DNA from: Cylindrobasidium torrendii FP15055 ss-10
Taxonomy: Eukaryota; Basidiomycota; Agaricomycetes; Agaricales; Physalacriaceae
NCBI GenBank assembly: GCA_000934385.1
Contig: KN880710.1
Coordinates: 1-30,303 of the forward strand
Direction of reading: 5' to 3'
Length of the DNA: 30,303 nt
The translations under genes were made by a program, and so were the position numbers. Of the stretch, positions 21,894 to 30,303 are shown piece by piece (the first letter of the stretch is position 1; each line of letters opens with the position of its first letter). A model generated the notes under the pieces. That model was not told the DNA's origin and searched no databases. It was given only the letters and a program-made list of their open reading frames with translations.

Positions 21894-21956
21894 CATCATC
21901 CTTGTACCCCATCCCGCGGCGTCAGGCGGGCCCACGGGCAAAGTACAAGGATGATG
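21894..21956. repeat. Perfect 14-bp inverted repeat (hairpin) beside tRNA-Ile
   Basis: The arm CATCATCCTTGTAC (21894-21907) is exactly complementary to GTACAAGGATGATG (21943-21956), with a 35-nt GC-rich loop between them. The loop itself holds a smaller CCCGC/GCGGG pairing. The hairpin begins 15 nt beyond the 3' end of the minus-strand tRNA. It could be a structured trailer, a transcription stop or the scar of a small inverted-repeat element. Confidence 0.8.
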
Positions 21957-21971
21957 ATTTCCCTTTCGGGC

Positions 21972-22045
21972 TGGCCAACGTGGGGATCGAACCCAAGACC
22001 TTCGCGTTATTAGCACGACGCTCTAACCAACTGAGCTAGTCGGCC
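21972..22045 (-). tRNA. tRNA-Ile (anticodon AAU)
   Basis: A 74-nt cloverleaf including the discriminator base: acceptor stem GGCCGAC/GTTGGCC with one G-U pair, D arm GCTC...GAGC, anticodon stem TCGTG/CGCGA with loop CTAATAA, and T arm with TTCGATC. The anticodon AAU (wobble A normally becomes inosine) reads Ile codons. No intron is present. A-box and B-box type sequences (TAGCTCAGTTGG and GGTTCGATCCC) are intact. Unlike its twin, it has no T-run immediately downstream; the next sequence is a GC-rich segment and hairpin. Confidence 0.96.
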
Positions 22046-22513
22046 GGTGCCCTAGTGACTTGACTCATGATCATTACACCTAACTGCACTGCTCCATTTC
22101 AACGCGCGAAGAAGCCAAAAAATGTGAATGGCAGAGGGAGTATGTAGTGGTTCCAACCTGCCAGTGCTGTCGACAAGCTGTCCATGGCCCCCTGAGTTGA
22201 TGGAGGAAAATGATTCACTTCATAAACACCCGCAGCTTTGAGCCGCTTATCGGCCGCTTAGATAAGGTGCGTTGATGATCGCAAGAGCTACGTCACGCGC
22301 CTTCATATGAACCCCTCATTCCGAATTCGATTCTCGGGGCAGGCAGTCCGATTTCTAATTTCTAAGTAAAGCGATGCCAGGGCCTCGGCTTCCCTCTTAC
22401 CACCACCGTATTCTCACGACGACCTACCTTCTGCGCCTGTTATTCCTCACAACCCCATTCACTGTCAGCGCTCAGCGCTTATCTGCTTCCGCCCCGACTC
22501 AGAGCCATCCTGG
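22046..22513. other. Region between tRNA-Ile and the 280-aa gene
   Basis: This is the upstream side of both the minus-strand tRNA and the plus-strand protein gene. No further gene or repeat is recognised, apart from the 7-nt 5' flank (GGCACCG) shared with the second tRNA copy. Confidence 0.5.
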
Positions 22514-23459
22514 ATGACCAGACCCACCGCACTCGAGGGAGAGACACAGACATGGGAAATCCTTTCTAAATCACTTGACCGCCTCCAGCCTGAGCTGCTT
22601 GCTCTCGAATACTGCGGTGCGCCCTGTTCTCGACAATCGGTGATCTAAATGCCAATTTGCCCTCAGACACAGACAGTGCTGACACGCACACGACTGCGGC
22701 GAAGGAGCATGAGCACGGGATAGCACCGACGCCGGACTCTGAGCATCCACCTTCACTTCTGTACAACAGCGTCGAGAGTTCGATGAGCGACGAAGCAGCC
22801 GTTCTGCGCACCCCGTCTGCCCCGCATTCCCCAGAGTTGCAACCCCAAATGCCATTGCAGGCAGAGGAGCAACTCGATCCTTCTTCACCCATGCCGCGCA
22901 GCGTCCGATTTCGTTCACGCGTACGCATAACATCTGGAATACCTAGAGTGAATAAGCATCATCACCATTCGTACTCGGCGCATCATTTGGATATCAACAA
23001 CGACGATGAGATATTCGAACGAGCTGCATCCTCCCGCTCGTCGTCCCCGTCGTCGTCGATATCTGCCCCGCTCAGGACAAGAGACGACGAGCTCGCGTCG
23101 CCGTGGGGTCCCTTCGGCCAGCGTGTGCGCATCTTTGCTGGTGGGCGCAGACGACAACAAGCTGAGCGCACTCCTTTGCTCATATCAAAACAACCTCTCT
23201 ATCTGCAACACGAAGAAAACGAAAACGAGATGTATACGGACTACATCGATGCTGAGCGTGCGCGGTGGGAGCAGGAGCTTGACGCGGCGTTTGGATCATG
23301 GCCAGGCCGTCTGCTCAATAGACATGTGCGTCACTAAATATCTTATTGACATCCCTCCTGACCTTGCTGCGCTGACAGTGGTGGTGGTGGCGTATGGAGC
23401 CTGTCCTATGTTGCATCTGCATCGAGCTGGACGAATCCGATACCGAAGAAGATTATTGA
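22514..23459 (+). CDS. Uncharacterised protein with Trp/Cys-rich C-terminus
   Basis: I do not recognise a named family. Exons 22514-22616, 22667-23325 and 23379-23459 give 280 aa. The first intron is 50 nt with a CTAA-type branch site. Most of the protein is predicted disordered, rich in Ser, Pro, Glu and His, with basic patches (RFRSRVRI, GGRRRQQAER). The C-terminal ~60 residues look ordered: YIDAERARWEQELD, AAFGSWPGRLLNRH, then WWWWRMEP, VLCCICIELDE and an acidic end. The WWWW run is coded by four TGG codons directly after the last intron. No signal peptide or clear membrane helix is seen. It is the only protein gene between the two inverted tRNA-Ile copies. Exon 1 is shorter and less certain than the rest, but its phase fits exactly. 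Confidence 0.75.
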
Positions 23460-23652
23460 CTGAATCCTCTTCCTTTCTGTGATGTGATACATACATGCTG
23501 TTGTTTCTCCTTCCTGGTATATTCTTTTTTCGTCGTCGTTGTTGTTTGTTGTACATCTTATACACTATGCGGGCTATATACACGCAAGGCCTTGAGAACT
23601 ATTCCTTCATCATGTGCGAAACGTTAAACGTTAAACGGCTAGCTTTGCCTGA
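23460..23652. other. Intergenic region with short tandem repeat
   Basis: 3' flank of the 280-aa gene. A small tandem repeat (ACGTTAA in near-threefold form) sits at about 23622-23637. Nothing else is recognised. Confidence 0.45.
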
Positions 23653-23861
23653 TCACGAGAGTCGACCTCGTCTGTGAAAGAACTTGAGAAGCCGGTAAAG
23701 CTCCTCGCCCCAAATTTGGACCAATGGGCTGCAGTGCTTCAGTGTGGCCTGGAAGAAGTCCTGCGTAAATGACGCTGGCGGCTGGCCATTGTATTGACCT
23801 AAGTATGAGCCCAGCATTTCGACAATATTCCTTGGAAATCGGTCCGTAATAGTCGTGTGCT
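23653..23861 (-). pseudogene. Coding-like fragment, possible gene relic
   Basis: From an AG acceptor-like site (TAAAAGCAG) to a TGA stop, 68 codons read as a well-mixed protein sequence, including DRFPRNIVEMLG, FTQDFFQATLKH, SPLVQIWGEEL and YRLLKFFHRRGRLS. A TTTAATC sequence just upstream could serve as a branch site. No first exon or start codon could be found before the tRNA at 23998, so this may be the last exon of a truncated gene. A second frame is also open here, so chance cannot be excluded. I do not recognise a family. Confidence 0.35.
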
Positions 23862-23997
23862 CTGCTTTTATTGATTAAAGGATAGCCCGTGTAAAAACAC
23901 ATCCTCTGGCTCTTTTTTCAGCTGCAACTTGGAACTTTTGGGTGTTTTGAGCGAGTAACCTGAATTTGTGACAGAAGCGCCCTTTAATCAAGGCACC

Positions 23998-24071
23998 GGC
24001 CGACTAGCTCAGTTGGTTAGAGCGTCGTGCTAATAACGCGAAGGTCTTGGGTTCGATCCCCACGTTGGCCA
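23998..24071 (+). tRNA. tRNA-Ile (anticodon AAU), second copy
   Basis: Identical over all 74 nt to the minus-strand copy at 21972-22045, with the same 7-nt 5' flank (GGCACCG). The cloverleaf, anticodon loop CTAATAA and internal promoter boxes are intact. A TTTT run follows within 5 nt, as expected for RNA polymerase III termination. Confidence 0.96.
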
Positions 24072-24865
24072 ATTTTGCTCGTCTGTCTGGGCGGCGCTCA
24101 TGGGCCCGGGCAGTCCAGGTTGACGAACATTCTCTTTTAGAGTTCGCACCTACATAGGTTTATCATTCCACCTTGTTTTGATCCATTTTTACATGTTTAA
24201 ATGGCTGAGTCCTGACTCTAGTCTCTAAGTAGTATGGCAGTCTCGCATGTGGGGGTGGAATGACACATGCAGCATCATCAGCAATGTGCTAGGAGAACAT
24301 ATATCTATACTTGCTGGCTTGGAATCGTTCGGGTGAAAAAAATCAAAGCCTGTCCCTTGAGTACTTGAGTAGCGCTGATAAACACTGTGGGAAGCATGCC
24401 TGATAACCCACAATGTCAAGAAGATATAGCATCATCATCGGACAATAGCAAGTCTCCTGACAATGCTTTTCACTCGCTGCCTTCCTTTAGCACGCCAGTA
24501 GGCCGAGCATAATACACAGAAGCAACCTTTGCTTCTACCGCAGGATTCCAACACGCACACGGACAAAGTGATGAGTCTAGTCAAAACCTCGTGTTCATTT
24601 TGTTTTTATTTACACCGGAAAAAAATGCGTTGAAATAGTAATACAACATGCCATAGTTCTGTAGCGTGACCGGGGGGATGCATGTGAAGGTATCATAAAA
24701 AAAACTTCGGGAAGATGGCGCATACAGTAGACATAACACTGATCTTACTTTACCGAGGCGAGGAAAATAGGTATGTAGAAATAGCAAGACAGCGGCAGAG
24801 GGAACGACAATAAGCACGAATGAGCCAAGAACAAACCAACGTCAAACCCGAATCATCCCCAGTCT
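24072..24865. other. Intergenic region between tRNA-Ile and CYC8
   Basis: Apart from the tRNA terminator and the CYC8 3' flank, nothing is recognised. Open frames are short and motif-free. Confidence 0.5.
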
Positions 24866-27800
24866 TCACGCCCCTTCATCTTTCGAGCCCGATGCACTGG
24901 GCGTCGGACTGCCCTTTTTGCTGTCATCGACAGCCATGGGCTCAGGGCTGCTGCCCAGTGTCGCAATCGGAGGGAGTGTCGCACTGCCTTGTGCTTGGGG
25001 ACGTCCTGGATGCGGCGGAAGCGCCATGGGTCCTATGGGCGGTGGCGGCGGCGGGGAGGCCCTGAGCTGAGGGCTCCTAGGACTCCTCGACGTCGAAGAC
25101 CGGCGCGATGACGACGGCTGGTGCATAAACGGAATCGGGCTCGGCCTCGACGACGACCGCGTTCGCTTTGCGCTGTCCGGGCCGATTTCGTCTGAGGGAC
25201 TCGCCGCACGCTTTTTGGTGGTCGAAGTCGAAGTCGTAGTAGAAGATTGGGGCGGGGTGAGATTGTGGCTGCGAGTGGAAGACACGGAGTCGCGGTGTAC
25301 TGGCGAAGGACGGTTGCTCGTGTCCATATCCGTATCCGGCGCGGACGTCTCAGCCAAGGACCGATAAGACGAGCGAGGGCCAGTAGTAGCAGCATTGGCC
25401 AACAGGCTGAGAGAATCCGCAACACCCTCGTCATAGTCCTCGTCCACGAACCGCTTCGGGAGACCATTGTTCGCATTGGTGTTGATATTTGGAGACGTAT
25501 TCCCGCTCTTCACGGATCCATTCGAATGCTGAGGCGACCCAGGCTTGTGCTGCACGGTGCGGTACGTCGGTGGGAGCGAAGGTCGGGAAGAAGATGATTC
25601 CGCGGGGGCAGGCGTAGGTGGCGTCCGCTTCTTGCGCTCGCCTGCACCCTTCCTCGTTCGCCGCTCCTTGTCACTGAGAATAGGGCTTCCAGAGCCCCGA
25701 CTGCTATTCGAGTCAACGGGCTGCTCGTTCAGGCGGCGTTCTTCATACAGATACTCGGCCTGAGGGGGAGGAGGCAGCGACGCCCTGCCTGCACTCGGCG
25801 GAGGATGACGTTCTTCTCTAGCAGGATATGGCGCATATTCTCGGTGGTACTCCCCACCATGTCTCGACGTTGCTGGCGACAAAGACCTCTGCGACTCCAC
25901 AAACCTGGACAGAGGACTGAGCCGTCCAGAACGCTCGCCACGATATCTTGAGGCCGAAGACGACGACGACATACGCGGAGAGTGGCCTATCGGTGCACCA
26001 GGCGCGGGAGACCGTGTCGGGAACGGCGGCGGATATCCACCAGAATAATCACCACCGCGCGCCCGTGAATTCCGCTCGTTATCCCACTGTCTTGCATGCT
26101 CAGGATTCGGTCGTCTTTCCCAAGGGCCGTCACTTTCCACCGCACGCTGTGGCGGTTGATCATGCCCATAACCTCTTGGGCTTCTCTGAACAGAAGGGGG
26201 CTGACCTGGGCCAGTGGACGGCGTACGCCTCCCAGACGCCGACGCCGGGAACGGGGGGAACGGCGGCACAGGCGAGCGGGCAGGTGATATTGACCGCGCC
26301 GTACTGTGCGGCCGTGTCGTCGGTCCACCACCACGACCAAAGTATCCTTCGGGATGGTGTCCGTTCCTTTCCGGCGCAGGATGATGCAGCAAAAGACTTC
26401 CATGTCGTGGCGCACTGTCTCTCGGACGCTCAAGTTCGATGGGTCCAATACCAGGGTGTGAAGGTAGATGGCGCGCATCGTCGATAATCACAGGCGGCGG
26501 CGGTCCACCGCGGAACGGCGGCGAGCCACGCTGGAGATGGACTTGGGAAGGTGGCGGCAGGTTGATCGCGCCCTCGATAGGTCCCCTCGAATCCGGGCGG
26601 AAATTTGGTGGTCTCGAGCCCGAGCCACCTGGCTGGATCAACAGCGGTCCACCAGCAAGACCGACAGGCGGCATGACGGTGTTCGCATACGCAGTGGGAT
26701 GCACGTCCTGAGGTCCAGGAGCAGCAGGTAGCTGTCCACCCGTAGCCTGCGCTTGCTTCAGCAGCTGGAGTCGTTGCGTTATAACCGTGTTGCTGGGATC
26801 CAGCTCGCTTGCCCGATGATATGCATCCAGCGCGTCCGAAATCTGGTTGTTGCAACTCTCATACAGACTCCCAAGGTCGAACCACACTTCAGAGATGTAC
26901 GGGTTGATGCGGATAGCACGCGAATACGCATCGAGCGCGTCTCGGAATTGGTTGATCTGGAAGTACAACACGCCAATCGAGCACCAGAACGTCGGGTTGC
27001 GGCCATCGCGGTACACAGCCTGTTGATACGCCTCGTATGCCTTGTTGTATTTCTGCCCGGCCATATAAGCGCGGCCGAGCAGATACCAGCTTTGCGCGTC
27101 CGTGGCATCTGCTGGAAGGGTGAGCCGGCGGAATGAAGAGGTAAGCCAAAGGCATACCAGCTTCCAAGCTCTTCGTCAGGTACTGTATCGCCAGCTCCTG
27201 GTTCTGGAAGGAGGACCCATCCTGGTGGTACAACCAACCCAACTGCTGGAGCACTTTGGCATGGTTCGGGCTATCCTGGACGACGCGTTCGTATGCATCC
27301 TTTGCACGAACATACTGACATACATATGAGTGAGAAGACACAAAATCAGCTGGAAAGACTACTCACATCCTTCTGCTGCTCGTACACATGTCCGACCTGG
27401 AACCAGATATCGTGATGTGCGAGCGGACTTGGAGGATTCCGCAAGATACGGTCAAAGCACTTCAAAGACTCGTCGTACTTGGTCTGCTGCTTGTAGATGA
27501 TTCCAAGACGGAAGAGAATCTCGTTCGCCTTGTCGAAATCTAGCAATAAATGAGCTCCATATGACTGGCCAGAGACCAAGCAGCGCACCAGAGTCCATAC
27601 GCAGAACGGACGAGAACGCTTCTTCAGCATGGTCCAGGGAGCCATAACGATCATACAGTATGCCAATGCCGTACCACAACTTTGGATCCTCCTGCAAACT
27701 GGGGTCAGGATGGATGGCTGGATGGACATAAGACCACTTGCCTTCGGATTTGGTAAAAGGTAGAGCGCTTGTTGATAAGCAGAATACGCCTTCTGGAGAT

Positions 27801-28613
27801 CATCCTGCATAAGGAAACAATGTCCTAAGAAAAGTAAAACGCTGGTCTATATCCAAAAAGAAAAAGATTCGCACCAAGGGCAGACCACACTTCGCCGTTG
27901 TCCTCCTGGTTCGGCGAATCGAGCACGCGTTGAAAATATTCGACAGCCTGTCGGGATCAGGTTAGCGATGGAGATCTTTCGACGTCATCCCACCCAATAT
28001 GGAGATTAGTTTATGCATGCGGCCGCGGATGCTTTGCAAAAAGCCAGGAAAAGGAAAAGAGGCTGTGATTGGGTGCATATCACGCATACAAGCGCTTCGT
28101 GTATGAGATGAGGTGAAAACGAACCTTTGGGTAGTTTTCCTTGATCCTTGCGATGCCCGCAACCTGTGTAAGGCCAGACAAAGAATTCGGGTTGTGTCGC
28201 AGTGCGTTCTCGTACGCCGACAATGCATGTTCTAGATCACCCATTTGCTCGGCGATTCTCCCTGGGAAACAGAATAACTTAGCCGCCGCGGGGAAGGGAA
28301 AGTTAATATGGCACACACCGATGAGCAACCAGGTAGATTCATTTGCTTCCTTCAGCTTGATGGCGGTATCTTTCTCGCCTTCGGGTTGTCGCGGCTGCTG
28401 GGCGAGACGCGGTGGCCGCCCGTTCGATGTTGTGGGCGACACGAGCGCCGTGGGGCGCGACGGAGGGATCGCTGGCTGGAGACCGTTTCCGTTCATATGG
28501 GGTGTCGAGTGCAGCGAGTGCGAGTGGGCATGCGCGGACGGCATCGGCGACGGGTCGTGCATGCGCGTGTCCCTGTCCACAGCACTACGCGAATTCATGT
28601 GGCGCATTGTCAT
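24866..28613 (-). CDS. CYC8: General transcriptional corepressor CYC8/SSN6 (TPR protein)
   Basis: Cyc8 pairs with Tup1 in the nucleus to repress glucose-, mating- and stress-regulated genes by recruiting deacetylases and blocking activators. Exons 28319-28613, 28125-28261, 27875-27947, 27742-27824, 27589-27691, 27367-27539, 27158-27314 and 24866-27108 give 1087 aa. A disordered leader (~90 aa) precedes about ten tandem TPRs (to about residue 450). Near-identical stretches to yeast Cyc8 include RLGIIYKQQ, HAKVLQQLGWLY, RNPTFWCSIGVLYFQI, RDALDAYSRAIRINPYISEVW and SDALDAY. The remaining ~630 residues are disordered and rich in Pro, Ser and Arg, without the long polyGln/Gln-Ala of yeast. Intron 4 is GC-AG. 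The start at 28613 is favoured over in-frame 28739 because a TATATATAT element lies between them. Confidence 0.96.
27692..27741 (-). other. GC-AG intron in CYC8
   Basis: The 50-nt intron starts GCAAGT, the strongest form of the rare GC donor, after exon end AAG, and finishes TTTGCAG. Splicing joins NPK to EDPKLWYGIG in frame within a TPR. No GT donor nearby gives an in-frame join. Confidence 0.85.
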
Positions 28614-30303
28614 GGTGGGCGTAGCAAGGAGTCGCGCAGGGGCAGCAGAGTTGAGCGGGTATTTCAGAACAATGCGGATGGGAAGGGGGAAGGGGAAAAG
28701 GGCACACCGCTTGGCGGCGTTCCAGTATATATATCCCATCCGGACGCGGGTTCAACCACCCAACCGGCCCCTCTCTCCAAAACGATCAACGCTTCGAAAT
28801 CTAGATCTGGGTGTCAAATCGGCTTTCTCAGGGTCAGATCGGGTGGTCTCATTATTTCCCCGTACTTTAATATATACCGTATGACCCTGTTCGTTGCTGC
28901 GAGTCCATGCGCTTCTCGCCCCGGCGTTTAACTTTTGTATGGACCATTCTCACTGGAGGGCATACGGCTCAGTTCATCTCTCTACTACACTGCTCTCCAA
29001 GGTCTCGTGCCCCCTCCAAGCACCCATTCCACACCTCCGCGGCGCAGATTGCCGCCTCCACGTCAACGGTCTCGGAAGCTCTTGCTGTCCTCATCGTGCT
29101 TTCCCTTTCCGGGCCAACGCCCCCAGGCATCATGACGTCCACCCGTGTCCCCATATCCCTTAGCACCAGGTACGGCGAAGCATTTGACAGCTGCTAATCT
29201 TATCAGTCCCGATTTCATCTCGTTCGAACCCCAACCCAAACGTGGAAACGTCGCCGTTGCCAAGTGCGGTCGTACCCTTTAACCTTGAATCAGCTCATTT
29301 CGGCAGCGCTTCTTTTCGTTTCCGGCCTGCCTTGCGCTGATATGAGAGTGAGGCTCATACATGTCATAATAAAGTATGGACGGTCAGCAGGGCTTCATTG
29401 AGGCGGAAAGCTAACATGAAAAGACTCTTCAGAATCCACACCCCGCAAACGGCCTCCGTTTATACTGTAAAGCACCTTGGCTTAGCGGCCCAGCTCCTCT
29501 TCCTCAGTTCTCATCAGTCAGACATCCGCCAGGCCGCATGTGTAGCGTTCCTATGTGTCACCCTATTTTTCCATCAGGCAATTATTTCATCCATGATCCT
29601 CTCTTGTCCTCGCTTCAGCAGCCTGGCCAGCAATCAGAGCGCTTTGCGTCGAGTCGAGTGGAATCTCCCAGAACAACATGTCACAAAGCATCTACAACAT
29701 CACAATCTGCAATCTCACTCGGATATAGACAAGTATGGAGTTTACTTCATTGGCAGTCTGATACAATGAATGCGCCGCAGCCTCGCTCGTGGTCTTCATA
29801 AGTTTGATTCGACATATATACATTCCACGGGCGATAACACATGCCGTTGTATTGGGCAGTAGAGGAGAAAGCAAACAAAAATACGATACTAACCCCTGTC
29901 ACACGGATCGAAAGACGTCCTGAATTAGGAGGCGCGCAGGCTGTGGAGGCCCAGAAGGGGAGTGCGCCGAGTTGCCGTGATGGCCGCCCGCCCAAATGAC
30001 CCGAGCGATCACTGCGAAGGCGGATCCACATTTGCGGCGGCGTCTCCACTGCATCGCAAGTCCTCCATACCTTAGGCTGCAGTTTCGAGTACATATCGAG
30101 AGCACTATACACTAAGACTGTATCATAGAGATGACCGGTCAATAGGATAGTACAGTCCACAGAGCCAGAATTACACAAAATAATCAATATCTGCATGAGT
30201 ATAAGGTCAATTCAAGCTCATTTAATCAATCATTAATGTGCGCGAAATTCCTGTCTGCGTGACAGCATAACGTAGCGGCTGCGTGGCCGCAGTACTGTAA
30301 CAG
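28614..30303. other. CYC8 upstream region to window edge
   Basis: No gene is recognised. Open frames on both strands are under 150 codons, Cys/Ser-rich and without motifs or plausible splice partners. The first few hundred bases should be CYC8 promoter. A long regulatory upstream region is plausible for this gene but not shown. Confidence 0.5.
28726..28734 (-). promoter_or_regulatory. TATA box of CYC8
   Basis: TATATATAT lies 113 nt upstream of the chosen start codon at 28613, a usual distance for fungal TATA boxes. It argues against the longer in-frame start at 28739. Confidence 0.55.

Noticed and set aside
25948..26487. 179-codon plus-strand frame
   Set aside because: It is antisense to the low-complexity tail of CYC8, without motifs. 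Biased GC-rich codons create long antisense frames.
28141..28884. 247-codon plus-strand frame
   Set aside because: It is antisense to CYC8 exons 1-2 and promoter, with no family features.
29747..30196. 149-codon minus-strand frame near the right edge
   Set aside because: No start context, motif, splice partner or compositional support; judged to be chance.

Overview
This is a stretch of nuclear chromosome from a filamentous basidiomycete fungus, most likely an agaricomycete. The genes are dense and broken by many short introns of about 50-60 nt with GT-AG ends and CTNAY-like branch sites. The gene set (NFU1, an N-terminal E2 enzyme, a SAP30-like protein, ARO2, GCN20, CYC8) is typical fungal housekeeping. 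I rebuilt 12 protein genes exon by exon and checked that the reading phase closes at every junction. About 69 introns are proposed in total. Two tRNA genes are also present.

Layout. 1-1.77 kb: no gene recognised. 1.77-3.0 kb (+): mitochondrial Fe-S carrier NFU1. 4.1-5.6 kb (+): a nine-exon ubiquitin-conjugating enzyme of the UBE2W type. 6.1-6.8 kb (+): SAP30-like Sin3-binding protein. 7.4-8.3 kb (-): predicted mitochondrial protein with a degenerate RNase H-like fold. 8.8-10.2 kb (-): secreted protein with Gly/Gln and Asn/Gly repeats. 11.3-12.7 kb (-): chorismate synthase ARO2. 13.0-13.8 kb (-): small four-helix membrane protein, sharing a 183-bp divergent promoter with a CofD/YvcK-like gene at 14.0-15.9 kb (+). 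16.4-17.7 kb (-): single-pass membrane protein. 18.2-21.5 kb (+): GCN20-type ABCF ATPase with 23 exons. 22.0-24.1 kb: two identical tRNA-Ile(AAU) genes in inverted orientation, enclosing a 280-aa gene of unknown function. 24.9-28.6 kb (-): the Tup1-Cyc8 corepressor subunit CYC8/SSN6. 28.6-30.3 kb: its upstream region, with nothing else recognised.

The genes do not form a pathway cluster. Their jobs are independent: Fe-S assembly, ubiquitylation, chromatin repression (SAP30-like and CYC8), aromatic amino-acid synthesis, and amino-acid starvation signalling (GCN20). I found no mobile element, CRISPR array or biosynthetic cluster, and no convincing new multi-gene system. The points most worth checking are the RNase H-like mitochondrial protein, the inverted tRNA pair with a nearby perfect hairpin, a coding-like relic beside the second tRNA, the GC-AG intron in CYC8, and the 7-8 nt micro-exons. 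Family assignments come from recognising motifs by eye; no database search was run.
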